Assembly (NCBI GenBank): GCA_013001975.1
Contig: JABDKX010000191.1
Location: forward strand, 1 to 36,724
From: Saprospiraceae bacterium
GTDB lineage: Bacteria; Bacteroidota; Bacteroidia; Chitinophagales; Saprospiraceae
Reading direction: 5' to 3'
DNA length: 36,724 nucleotides
Part shown: piece by piece, positions 16,281 to 24,417 of the stretch
Position numbering within the stretch: position 1 is the stretch's first letter
Layout of the letters: every line of letters starts with the position of its first letter
The notes under the pieces: generated by a model
Databases searched by the model: none
Told to the model about the DNA's origin: nothing
Seen by the model: only the letters and a program-made list of their open reading frames with translations
Made by a program: the position numbers and the translations under genes

Positions 16281-18848
16281 TTATCCTTCGAATTCATCGT
16301 CAACGAATTCATCATTGAATTCCTTTATCTTTTTTTCCTTGTCTTTTTCGACTTTAGAAGGCAATCTTTTGCCATTATAAAGTTCGCAATCCATGACTAC
16401 AGGCTCAACATCTGGAACAAAGAATTCAGCATTTGCATTGATGAGGTTGTCTTTTTCTAAACGTTTCATAAAATCGAAAAAGTACGGTCTTGCCATGGCT
16501 CCACCTGATCCATCAGCTAAGCTTCGAAATCTGATCCAACTGTTTTCTCCACCTACCCAAGTACCCACGACAAGCTCTGGGGTTATGCCCATAAACCATC
16601 CATCTTGATAATCATTGGTTGTCCCTGTCTTACCTCCAAATTTAGATTTCAGAATTGGATTGAGACTTAAATGGTTAAATGCGTTTAAGTTATTAGCAAA
16701 TAAATTGACCATGGCAAAATTATATTTCTCACTTAATGCTCTTCGCTGTTTTGGAATACTAGAATAGATCACTTTACCATCTGCATTTTCAATCTTTGTC
16801 ACAAATGTTGGTTCATTATAAACACCATTATTTGCAAATGTTCCATAAGCGCCGGCCATTTCCAATACATTCAATTCTGCAGTACCTAAAATAATAGCTG
16901 GCCCTTTAGGTATTTTAGATTTTTTAATACCCATGTTTTCTGCTAACTCACGAATCAATTCAACATCGCCAATTTGTTTAACCAACCAAACAGAAATAGA
17001 ATTTTTAGATGTACGTAGTCCTTCTTTTAAAGTTATTTCTTTACCAGAAAATTTACCATCAGCATTATTGGGTCGCCAGGTTTTCAGAAGATTAAAAGGA
17101 GGCTCGCCTGCAGGAATTTCATGTTGAATATCCATTGCTGGTGTGCATGGTGCCATGGCTTTATGAGAAATAGCCGTTGCATATAAAAAAGGTTTGAATG
17201 TTGAACCTACTTGGTTATCATCAAGAACGTGATCAATTTTAAAGTATTTGTTATCGATTCCACCAACCCATGTTTTGATGTATCCCGTTTTCGGATCCAA
17301 TGAAACAGATCCGATCTGCATATGCTCCATATGGTATTTGATAGAATCTAAAGGTGTCATGGTGACCGTTTTTTCACCTTGATCATTGTAAGTAAAAACC
17401 TTCATTTTAATGGCTTTGTTGAAGTCTTTTTTTGCTTGAGATTGCATCGTCTTTCTACCAGCTTTCAATTCAGTCCACAATTCATCTTTTAAAATATTGC
17501 GGTAATCTTTAGCCTGATCGGAAGAGATCATACTTTCGCGAATGAGCGATTTTATGTATCCAGGTTTTGCTTCCTCTTTAAGCATTCTTTCAACATCAAC
17601 TTCTCGGAATTTGGCATTTGGATAATTTTCTGACAATTTTTCAAAAGTACCAGACATATATTTATTTCTCAATCCTTTATATCTCTCAGTGCTTTTCATG
17701 ACTTGCGTCAAAAATCGTTTTCTAAATTTTAATTGCGCTTCTCTATCTTGATCCTTTGTTGTGTACTTCCATTGATCTCTATTTGACCATCGGTCAAAAT
17801 ATTTATCCTGAATTCTTTTCATATGCACTTTCATTGCTGCCTCAGCATGTTTTTGCATATCATAATTGAGTGTTGTATAAATTTTCAGACCATCTTTATA
17901 CATATCGTACTTTGTGCCATCAGGTTTTCTATATTTATCTTGCTCAAGGATTCTATTGAGGTATTTTTTCAATGTGCTCTTAAAGTATGGAGCTGCCCCA
18001 TCATAATCCAATGGCTTTTTAAAATTAGACATGTCGATCGGACGCTCAACGTATTGCTTATAGGCTTTTTCATCAATATACTCATTACGTAACATTTGCT
18101 TGATAACGACATTCCTACGAACCATTGCACGCTCAGGATTATTTTTAGGATTGTATCTTGAAGGGCTCTTAAACATGCCTACTAAAATGGCAGCCTCATC
18201 AATAGTTAATTGACTTTGATCTTTACCAAAATAATTTTTAGCTGCTGCCCCAATTCCAAATGATTGATTTAGGAAATCATACTTATTAAAATACATGGCA
18301 ATGATTTCCTCTTTTGTATATCTTTTCTCAAACTGCGCAGCAATCACCCACTCTTGTAATTTCTGCCAAACTCTCTTTATAAATGACCGAGACCTAATTG
18401 TAAAAAATTGTTTTGCTAACTGTTGGGTTATGGTACTGCCACCGCCTTTCCTTGATAAGTTTACTACAGCACGCAAAATACTTCTTGCATCAATCCCACT
18501 ATGATCAAAAAATCTTTCGTCTTCTGTTGCAATAAGCGCTTGCACAAGATTTGGATTCAGATCTTTAAATTGGATAATGTCTCTATTCTTTGAATAAAGC
18601 CTTCCAATTTCTCGATTTTCATAAGAATATATTTTTGTTGAAGCTGCTAAGTCAGGGTTTTCTAATTCCTCAGTGTCTGGCATTTTGGTGTATGCAATCA
18701 AAACAAAAACGGCTGCGGAAACCAACATGCCACAAATGATCAAAACCCACAACCATCTAACTATGTTTCCATAATTAAAACGTGGCGATTCTTCCACTTT
18801 TTTGGTTTGTTTCTTTGCTTGCTTCTTTGTTTGTTTCTTTTTAGCCAT
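16281..18848 (-). CDS. Class A penicillin-binding protein (PBP1A-type transglycosylase/transpeptidase)
   Basis: The protein polymerises and crosslinks peptidoglycan at the inner membrane. The 855 residues comprise a lysine-rich cytoplasmic tail, a TM helix (about 31-52), a GT51 transglycosylase domain with ATEDERFFDHSGID (catalytic Glu109) and GGSTITQQLAKQFF (about 135-148), and a transpeptidase domain with nucleophile Ser549 in GSTFKP, SKNS as the SxN motif, and KTGT at 740-743. Between the two, about residues 340-510, is a highly charged, lysine-rich insertion. The C-terminus is acidic (EFNDEFVDDEFEG). It is convergent with the MoxR gene (32-bp gap) and has its own promoter. The ponA/mrcA symbol is not assigned because paralogues are common. 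Confidence 0.94.
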   Translation of the reverse strand: MAKKKQTKKQAKKQTKKVEESPRFNYGNIVRWLWVLIICGMLVSAAVFVLIAYTKMPDTEELENPDLAASTKIYSYENREIGRLYSKNRDIIQFKDLNPNLVQALIATEDERFFDHSGIDARSILRAVVNLSRKGGGSTITQQLAKQFFTIRSRSFIKRVWQKLQEWVIAAQFEKRYTKEEIIAMYFNKYDFLNQSFGIGAAAKNYFGKDQSQLTIDEAAILVGMFKSPSRYNPKNNPERAMVRRNVVIKQMLRNEYIDEKAYKQYVERPIDMSNFKKPLDYDGAAPYFKSTLKKYLNRILEQDKYRKPDGTKYDMYKDGLKIYTTLNYDMQKHAEAAMKVHMKRIQDKYFDRWSNRDQWKYTTKDQDREAQLKFRKRFLTQVMKSTERYKGLRNKYMSGTFEKLSENYPNAKFREVDVERMLKEEAKPGYIKSLIRESMISSDQAKDYRNILKDELWTELKAGRKTMQSQAKKDFNKAIKMKVFTYNDQGEKTVTMTPLDSIKYHMEHMQIGSVSLDPKTGYIKTWVGGIDNKYFKIDHVLDDNQVGSTFKPFLYATAISHKAMAPCTPAMDIQHEIPAGEPPFNLLKTWRPNNADGKFSGKEITLKEGLRTSKNSISVWLVKQIGDVELIRELAENMGIKKSKIPKGPAIILGTAELNVLEMAGAYGTFANNGVYNEPTFVTKIENADGKVIYSSIPKQRRALSEKYNFAMVNLFANNLNAFNHLSLNPILKSKFGGKTGTTNDYQDGWFMGITPELVVGTWVGGENSWIRFRSLADGSGGAMARPYFFDFMKRLEKDNLINANAEFFVPDVEPVVMDCELYNGKRLPSKVEKDKEKKIKEFNDEFVDDEFEG

Positions 18849-18893
18849 ACTAAGAATACTTAATCAATTGTTTAATTATAAATTAAGCGTCTG

Positions 18894-18901
18894 CAAAGTT
18901 A
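18894..18901 (-). promoter_or_regulatory. -7 element of the penicillin-binding protein gene
   Basis: On the minus strand this reads TAACTTTG, a perfect TAnnTTTG match, 45 bp upstream of the ATG at 18848. The -33 region is poorly conserved. Confidence 0.45.
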
Positions 18902-19085
18902 TAACAAATTATTAATTATTGTAATATGAAAAACATTAAAAATCAATATGTTAGATTGCAATAATGTTATCTTTTGAGAAGGAAATTTGGTGGATTTTAC
19001 AAAATAATTCGCGCTGAGTAGCGACAAACTTATCCTTAAACGTAAATTTTAAAAAAATATTGTGTTGAAAGGCAATTATTTTCAA

Positions 19086-19102
19086 GGACCTGACAGGTTG
19101 TA
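19086..19102 (+). repeat. Isolated half-site of the 19150-19183 palindrome
   Basis: GGACCTGACAGGTTGTA is identical to the left arm of the palindrome about 65 bp away (19151-19167). It is in direct orientation to that arm, with only the adjacent bases differing. Confidence 0.75.
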
Positions 19103-19149
19103 ATACATGAGGCCAATGATTATTGATGGTTTATAAATCTGGAGCATTC

Positions 19150-19183
19150 AGGACCTGACAGGTTGTACAACCTGTCAGGTCCT
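19150..19183. repeat. 34-bp perfect palindrome (interspersed-repeat-like or terminator-like)
   Basis: The sequence is self-complementary over all 34 bases, from AGGACCTGACAGGTTGT to its exact reverse complement, with the centre between 19166 and 19167. It begins about 16 bp beyond the dipeptidase stop codon on the minus strand. With no T-tract it is not a classic intrinsic terminator, though the RNA would fold into a long stem. The nested ACCTGACAGGT core is itself nearly palindromic. I recall similar CCTGACAGGT-type repeats in Bacteroidota genomes, but cannot verify copy number here. Confidence 0.8.
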
Positions 19184-19198
19184 TTGAAATACGAAGAA

Positions 19199-20662
19199 TT
19201 ATGCGTTTTCTGGAATCTGCTTCAACGTATCCAACAGAAAATCCCAATATTTCTGAACAGAAGAAATTTGAACTTTCTCATCTGGAGAATGGGCACCTCG
19301 AATATTCGGACCAAATGAAATCATATCCATATCTGGATAATTCTGACCTAGAATACCACATTCCAATCCTGCATGACAAGCATTAACATGCGGTTCTTCA
19401 TTAAACTTATCCTTATAAATCTGAGTCATCAATTTTACAATATCCGCATTGGGTTTGGGTTGCCATCCCGGATAACTTCCACTTCGTTCTACTTTAGCAT
19501 CTGACAATTCAAAACAAGCTGTTATGGCGTTTGCCAAATCATGTTTTTCAGATTCAACAGAACTTCTCGTCAAACATAAAATTTCATACTTACCGTTCTT
19601 AACAAAAACCCTTGCCAAATTATTAGAAGTTTGAACCAAATCTTTTATGTCAGGACTCATTCTATAAATACCATTTGGACAAGTGTAGATTGACCTCATC
19701 AATTTGAAAGCAAAATTTTGCTCAACACTAAATTCTGATCTTCGAACTTCAGATATCGTTACTTGAAAATCAGGATCTGTTGTTTCATGTTCAGCCGTTA
19801 TTAATTGGGTCAAATCCAAAATAACCTTCTCAAGTGTTGGATATTGTTCTTCTTTCAAATTAACTACAGCAAAAGATTCTCTTGGAATAGCATTTCTTAA
19901 TCCACCACCATTAACCGTTGACAGTGACATGCGCGTCTTTTTGCTGGCTTCCATTAAAATCCTATTCATGATTTTATTGGCATTCCCTCTTCCTAAATGT
20001 ATATCCATCCCAGAATGTCCGCCCGTTAATCCTTTTACATCTATTTTATATGATTTAAAAGATTCGTCAACAGGCGTCAGTTTATAACTTCCTTTTGAAG
20101 TTAAGTCAATACCTCCCGCACATCCAATCGTTAATTCTCTATCATCTTCAGTATCTAAATTCAACATGATACTTCCCGTCAATAAGCCACCCTTTAATTC
20201 TAAGGCGCCTGTCATTCCTGTTTCTTCATCTATCGTAAATAATGCTTCAAGTGCTGGGTGTGCGATATCTGTAGATTCCAACAATGCCATAATGGTAGCA
20301 ACGCCGATGCCATTATCTGCACCTAAGGTTGTACCTTCTGCTTTTACCCAATCGCCATCAATCAACATTTTGATGCCTTCCTTATCAAAATCGAAAACTG
20401 TATCGCTGTTTTTTTGATGCACCATATCTAAATGACTTTGCATCACAACTGTTTGCTTGTTTTCCATTCCTGGTGTTGCTGGCTTTGAAATGATCACATT
20501 TCCAATATGGTCTTTAATCGTTTTAAGGCCAAGGTTATTACCAAAATCCAACATAAACCGTATGACGCGTTCTTCCTTTTTGGAAGCTCTTGGCACTTCA
20601 TTTAAAGCTGAAAAATTTTTCCAAAGCATTTTAGGTTCCAATGAACTGATATCTACACTCAT
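19199..20662 (-). CDS. pepD: Aminoacyl-histidine dipeptidase (M20 family)
   Basis: The enzyme hydrolyses Xaa-His dipeptides and other short peptides in the cytoplasm. The 487 residues show the co-catalytic zinc pattern of peptidase family M20: QSHLDMVHQK (zinc ligand His77, catalytic Asp79), LGADNGIG (bridging Asp116), DEETGMTGA (Glu146 general base, Glu147 ligand) and a C-terminal CHAGLECGIL with the last histidine ligand. The lid domain contains GGHSGMDIHLGRGNANK, typical of the PepD group. A near-consensus -7 element (GATATTTG, minus strand, 20681-20688) lies upstream. It is divergent from the GH3-like gene. Its 3' end is followed by the long palindrome. Confidence 0.93.
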   Translation of the reverse strand: MSVDISSLEPKMLWKNFSALNEVPRASKKEERVIRFMLDFGNNLGLKTIKDHIGNVIISKPATPGMENKQTVVMQSHLDMVHQKNSDTVFDFDKEGIKMLIDGDWVKAEGTTLGADNGIGVATIMALLESTDIAHPALEALFTIDEETGMTGALELKGGLLTGSIMLNLDTEDDRELTIGCAGGIDLTSKGSYKLTPVDESFKSYKIDVKGLTGGHSGMDIHLGRGNANKIMNRILMEASKKTRMSLSTVNGGGLRNAIPRESFAVVNLKEEQYPTLEKVILDLTQLITAEHETTDPDFQVTISEVRRSEFSVEQNFAFKLMRSIYTCPNGIYRMSPDIKDLVQTSNNLARVFVKNGKYEILCLTRSSVESEKHDLANAITACFELSDAKVERSGSYPGWQPKPNADIVKLMTQIYKDKFNEEPHVNACHAGLECGILGQNYPDMDMISFGPNIRGAHSPDEKVQISSVQKYWDFLLDTLKQIPENA

Positions 20663-20727
20663 GTTTTAAAATTTATTCGCCAAATATCGCATTCATTTAG
20701 GGAAACTCCTATATAAAGTCCTTTGAA

Positions 20728-20759
20728 TTGATTTTTATTCCCAATGCTTTATATATTTA
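20728..20759 (+). promoter_or_regulatory. Promoter of the GH3-like gene
   Basis: TTG at 20728-20730 and TATATTTA at 20752-20759, separated by 21 bp, approximate the Bacteroidota -33/-7 pair (one mismatch at the last base of TAnnTTTG). The predicted start lies just before the ATG at 20778. Confidence 0.4.
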
Positions 20760-20777
20760 CCTTCCTATAAATCGGAT

Positions 20778-22304
20778 ATGCTTCAAGTTACTGATATCGT
20801 TCTTATTAATTATTTTAAATGGAGGCAAAAGCAAATTGAAAAAGTTTTCAATCATCCAATGCAATTCCAGAATAAAATCTTGAAACGGATCTTAAAGGAA
20901 AATGCCACGACCATCTATGGTCAAAAACATAATTTCAATAAACTAAATTCATACGAGGCATTCGCACAGAATGTTCCAGTGGTTAATTATGAAGACATAT
21001 TTCCATACATTAAGCAAGGACTAGAAGGTGAAAAAAACATCCTCACCCATAATAACACCAATTGGTATGCTAAGTCATCAGGAACGAGCAATGATAGGAG
21101 TAAGTATATTCCTGTTACACCAAGCTATTTAAAAAGAGGTCATTTAAAATGTGCATGGGACGCTGCAAGTTTTATTTATAATGAAGACCCAAGCGCTAAA
21201 CTCTTTGCAGATAAAAGTCTCATCATGGGAGGGGCTATTCAAAAAATAAATGATACGATATATACAGGAGATATTTCTGCAATCATACTGCATCATTTTC
21301 CAAAAATTGGAAGACGTTTTTATACCCCTGATTTTGAAACAGCATTAATGCCAAAGTGGGATGACAAAATAACCAGAATGGCAGAAATAACTGCCAAAGA
21401 AAATGTAACGCTCTTAGCGGGGGTTCCTTCTTGGACACTCGTACTTCTAAAACGAATTTTAGCAATCACAAAAAAGAATAACATTTCTGAAGTGTGGCCT
21501 AACCTCAGATCATTCCTTCATGGTGGCGTTGGTTTTGAACCTTACAGATCTGAATTTAAAGAATTGATCCCTTCACCGAATGTCATTTATCGTGAAAACT
21601 ATAATGCTTCCGAAGGATACTTTGCTATTCAGAATAATACCAATTTTGATGGCATGCTTTTACTCTGTGATCACGAAATTTTCTATGAGTTTATTCCTTT
21701 CAGCGATATTGATTCTCCAAATCCAAGATGTATTCCATTAGATCAAACAGAGCCTAATGAAAAGTATGCTTTGGTTATCAGCACTACCTCAGGATTGTAT
21801 CGTTATCGCATTGGTGATGTCATCCAAATGGTTCAATGTAAACCTTACAAAATAAAAGTAGTAGGAAGAGAGCAAGAGTATATCAATGTTTTCGGTGAAG
21901 AGGTAAATGTTCATAATTCTGACAAAGCATTGGCAATGACTTGTGAGCATTTTGGTGTATCTATATCACAGTATTCGGTAGGACCCGTTTTTCTAACTAA
22001 CGATCAACTGGGAGGACACGAATGGGTTGTTGAATTTGAAAAAGAACCGCACGACATTGCTGGTTTTGCATCATTATTAGATGACAATTTAAAATTAATT
22101 AACGCCGATTACGAAGCAAAAAGATCTTTTGATCTTGCTTTATCGACATTGAAAATGAATGCTGTTCCAAAAGGGACTTTCGAAAAATGGCTTCGAAATA
22201 AAAATAAATATGGTGGACAAAACAAGGTGCCAAGACTTAAAAACGACAGAATAATAATTGATCAAATTCTTTTGAACGCCACTACATTAGAAACTTCGAA
22301 TTAA
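20778..22304 (+). CDS. GH3-family (auxin-responsive promoter-like) acyl-adenylating enzyme
   Basis: The 508-residue protein has the GH3 architecture: an N-terminal segment FQNKILKRILKENATTIYGQKHNF, the ATP-loop KSSGTSNDRSKYIPVT (about residues 97-112), YNASEGYFAIQ (about 275-285), and LVISTTSGLYRYRIGDVIQM (about 332-351). Plant GH3 enzymes adenylate jasmonate or auxin and couple them to amino acids. Bacterial members are common in Bacteroidota, mostly of unknown substrate, so only an acyl-adenylate/amide-ligase activity is inferred. It is divergent from pepD, and its stop codon shares TTAA with the stop of the convergent mscS-type gene. Confidence 0.88.
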   Translation: MLQVTDIVLINYFKWRQKQIEKVFNHPMQFQNKILKRILKENATTIYGQKHNFNKLNSYEAFAQNVPVVNYEDIFPYIKQGLEGEKNILTHNNTNWYAKSSGTSNDRSKYIPVTPSYLKRGHLKCAWDAASFIYNEDPSAKLFADKSLIMGGAIQKINDTIYTGDISAIILHHFPKIGRRFYTPDFETALMPKWDDKITRMAEITAKENVTLLAGVPSWTLVLLKRILAITKKNNISEVWPNLRSFLHGGVGFEPYRSEFKELIPSPNVIYRENYNASEGYFAIQNNTNFDGMLLLCDHEIFYEFIPFSDIDSPNPRCIPLDQTEPNEKYALVISTTSGLYRYRIGDVIQMVQCKPYKIKVVGREQEYINVFGEEVNVHNSDKALAMTCEHFGVSISQYSVGPVFLTNDQLGGHEWVVEFEKEPHDIAGFASLLDDNLKLINADYEAKRSFDLALSTLKMNAVPKGTFEKWLRNKNKYGGQNKVPRLKNDRIIIDQILLNATTLETSN

Positions 22305-23125
22305 TTTCCAATAGGACCAAGTTCAACACCTTCAGAATAAGCCGCCATTATACCGTTAGCACTGAATGCCTCTTTTATTTTACTGTACACTTCAAAAGTA
22401 GCATCCCAAAAATTATCAGGTAAAATATAAGGTCTTATTGCCAGCATAATATTGTGACTGTCGTAATTTTCGATTCCAATCAATGGTGATGGATCATGTA
22501 ATATGGTTTCACAATTCTTCAAAGCGTCTTCAATAATTTTTTTCACTCGAGGAAAACTTTCAGCATACCCCATTGTAACATTTAATTCAAGTCTTAATTT
22601 ACCTTTTGTACTGTAGTTTGTTATGATATTATCAGTGACTTGTCCATTTGGAATAACTAAGGTTTTGTCATTCGGCGTGGTTAGCGTGGTATTAAATATT
22701 TGGATGCTTTCTACTCTTCCAAATCTTTCCGTAATAGACACCCAATCCCCCACTCTGTATGGTTTGAAAAATAATATGGTTAAACCAGAAGCAAAATTGC
22801 CAAGAAATCCTTGAAGAGCCAAACCAATTGCAAAGCCGGCTGCCGCCAAAATTCCAAATAAAGCCGACAATTCTATACCAATTATACTAGCAGATATAGC
22901 AATCACAATAATCTTCATTATGATGTCAATTATCGACCCTAAAAACTCACTTACTTCTACTCCAAGCTTGGCTTTGTCCAGACCTTTTGAAATAGCTAAA
23001 CTGACTTTTTTGACAATATAAAATCCAATGTATAATACAAATCCTGCCAAAATTGCTTTGGGAACAAAAACGACCGCCCAATCCATAACGGCATTCATAT
23101 ATTCATTTAGCTTCTCCGAGTCCAT
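22301..23125 (-). CDS. Small-conductance mechanosensitive channel (MscS family)
   Basis: The channel releases solutes when membrane tension rises. The 274-residue length matches the minimal MscS form: three hydrophobic segments (about 15-37, 62-83 and 85-110), with the pore-lining TM3 in AAAGFAIGLALQGFLGNFASG rich in alternating Ala and Gly. The beta domain follows with PYRVGDWVSI and NTTLTTPNDKTLVIPNGQV, both hallmarks of the family. The C-terminal alpha/beta vestibule ends in ANGIMAAYSEGVEL. A -7 element lies at 23140-23147. The gene overlaps the GH3-like gene tail to tail by 4 bp. Confidence 0.93.
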   Translation of the reverse strand: MDSEKLNEYMNAVMDWAVVFVPKAILAGFVLYIGFYIVKKVSLAISKGLDKAKLGVEVSEFLGSIIDIIMKIIVIAISASIIGIELSALFGILAAAGFAIGLALQGFLGNFASGLTILFFKPYRVGDWVSITERFGRVESIQIFNTTLTTPNDKTLVIPNGQVTDNIITNYSTKGKLRLELNVTMGYAESFPRVKKIIEDALKNCETILHDPSPLIGIENYDSHNIMLAIRPYILPDNFWDATFEVYSKIKEAFSANGIMAAYSEGVELGPIGN

Positions 23126-23139
23126 GAGGTATTTTTAAT

Positions 23140-23147
23140 CAAAAATA
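23140..23147 (-). promoter_or_regulatory. -7 element of the MscS-type gene
   Basis: On the minus strand this reads TATTTTTG, matching TAnnTTTG, 14 bp upstream of the ATG at 23125. No clear -33 box is visible. Confidence 0.35.
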
Positions 23148-23298
23148 AAATCTTTATTGAATTTTTTAGAATTGGTAAATAATTGATTCAAAAGGAAAAA
23201 GTACAGCTCTATTTTATGATTTATAAAAATAATGTCTGCTTAACTTGATTCTTGATTTATATATATCTTAATTTATAGCACAGAACGCATCGATAAAA

Positions 23299-23616
23299 AT
23301 GGATCAAATTAATAATCAAGTTTCAAAAAAAATTGCCGACGATCTTGATATCTCCTTAGGTGAGGAATTATCCGACAGCGAGATGATCAAACACATCGCG
23401 CACAGAGTGGAACAATTACTGAAAGGTGATCCCGATTTACTCATGAGTTACCTATACCGTCTGGATGTTGAAGAAAAAAATATCAAAGCAGCCATGGAAA
23501 CAAGTATAACGCCTGCGCATATTACTTTTGCTAATTTGATTTGGGACAGACAAAAGCAACGCATTCTTACTAAAAAGAAATATAAACAAGATCCAATTGA
23601 AGGTTGGGAGTTTTAA
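23299..23616 (+). CDS. Small conserved hypothetical protein upstream of recO
   Basis: This is a 105-residue acidic-then-basic soluble protein with no signal or membrane segment. The middle is helical (SDSEMIKHIAHRVEQLLKGD, then LLMSYLYRLDVEE), and the end is ANLIWDRQKQRILTKKKYK followed by DPIEGWEF. I recognise this ending from short uncharacterised Bacteroidota proteins but cannot name a domain. It lies 18 bp upstream of recO on the same strand, so a link to recombination or simply shared transcription is possible. Confidence 0.7.
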   Translation: MDQINNQVSKKIADDLDISLGEELSDSEMIKHIAHRVEQLLKGDPDLLMSYLYRLDVEEKNIKAAMETSITPAHITFANLIWDRQKQRILTKKKYKQDPIEGWEF

Positions 23617-23634
23617 CATAAAAACAAACACCAT

Positions 23635-24345
23635 TTGTCGAATACACATAAATATGAAGGCATTATTTTTAAGAGCCTTAAATATTCTGAATCATCATTG
23701 ATTTTGGATATTTATACGAAAGAAGCAGGATTGCTTTCTTTCATAGTCAGTGGTGTTCGCAAAGCAAAATCTAGAATTGCCAACGTCTTTCATCCCATGA
23801 ATATCATCAATCTGATTGCTTACTATTCTGAAGATAAACTTTCGAGAATTAAGGAAGGAAATCTAAATGTTCGATATGAAGATATGTCATTCAATGTCAT
23901 CAAATCTTCAATTGCAATGTTTGTTGTTGATTTATCAAGAAATGCCATTCAAGAGAAAGAAGCCAACGAAGAGCTGTATACTTTTTTAAAAACATACCTG
24001 TGTTCTATCGATGACGGATCCCTGAATCTGAAATATGTACCATTAGATTTTTCAATTAGGTTGTCTCGCTATTTGGGTTTTGAAATCACTAATAATTACA
24101 CTGTTCTAGATAAGTACTTTGACTTAAAAGAAGGTTTATTTGTCGATAGAAACGTTAAGCATAATTATATTTTAAATGAAACCCAGAGTCTTAATCTTCA
24201 TCACATTTTAAATGGAAAGGAAACTGAGATTACCAAAGCAGAACGAAATGATTTGTTGGACCATATTATCAATTACTACCAATATCATATTGAAGGCTTT
24301 AGGCCATTGAAGTCCCTTGCAGTTCTCAGAGCAGTTTTGTCGTAA
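23635..24345 (+). CDS. recO: DNA repair protein RecO, TTG start
   Basis: RecO loads RecA onto single-stranded DNA with RecR in the RecFOR recombination pathway. The 236-residue protein has the N-terminal OB-fold opening KYEGIIFKSLKYSESSLILD, then YTKEAGLLSFIVSGVRKAKS (about 27-46), and a helical C-terminal region ending in FRPLKSLAVLRAVL. The zinc cysteine cluster of some RecO proteins is absent. No ATG fits: the first in-frame ATG is at about residue 55, after the OB-fold core, so TTG at 23635-23637 is the best start. It follows the small conserved gene by 18 bp. Confidence 0.88.
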   Translation: MSNTHKYEGIIFKSLKYSESSLILDIYTKEAGLLSFIVSGVRKAKSRIANVFHPMNIINLIAYYSEDKLSRIKEGNLNVRYEDMSFNVIKSSIAMFVVDLSRNAIQEKEANEELYTFLKTYLCSIDDGSLNLKYVPLDFSIRLSRYLGFEITNNYTVLDKYFDLKEGLFVDRNVKHNYILNETQSLNLHHILNGKETEITKAERNDLLDHIINYYQYHIEGFRPLKSLAVLRAVLS

Positions 24346-24374
24346 ATTAAAACCTACGTTTCAATATATTTAAT

Positions 24375-24382
24375 CATATTTG
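24375..24382 (+). promoter_or_regulatory. Possible -7 element of the E1 dehydrogenase gene
   Basis: CATATTTG differs from TAnnTTTG at one position and lies 35 bp before the ATG at 24418. No terminator separates it from recO, so read-through is also possible. Confidence 0.25.
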
Positions 24383-24417
24383 TTCTTCCGGAAATTTTCA
24401 GTCATTAATTTAATTGT

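Larger units (their letters stand above)
18849..19198. other. 350-bp spacer between the penicillin-binding protein and dipeptidase genes
   Basis: No credible coding region is seen. The left end is the AT-rich promoter zone of the penicillin-binding protein gene. The right end, from 19086, carries three copies of a 16-17-bp half-site, two of them forming a 34-bp palindrome just beyond the dipeptidase stop codon. Between them, 18950-19085, I see nothing I can name. Confidence 0.7.

Noticed and set aside
17823-18092. 89-codon plus-strand frame opposite the penicillin-binding protein
   Set aside because: It lies wholly within the PBP gene on the opposite strand, with no promoter or family resemblance.
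22301-22304. Four-base overlap of convergent stop codons (also at 2266-2269)
   Set aside because: TTAA gives TAA on both strands; this is simple compaction of convergent genes, not a regulatory feature I can support.
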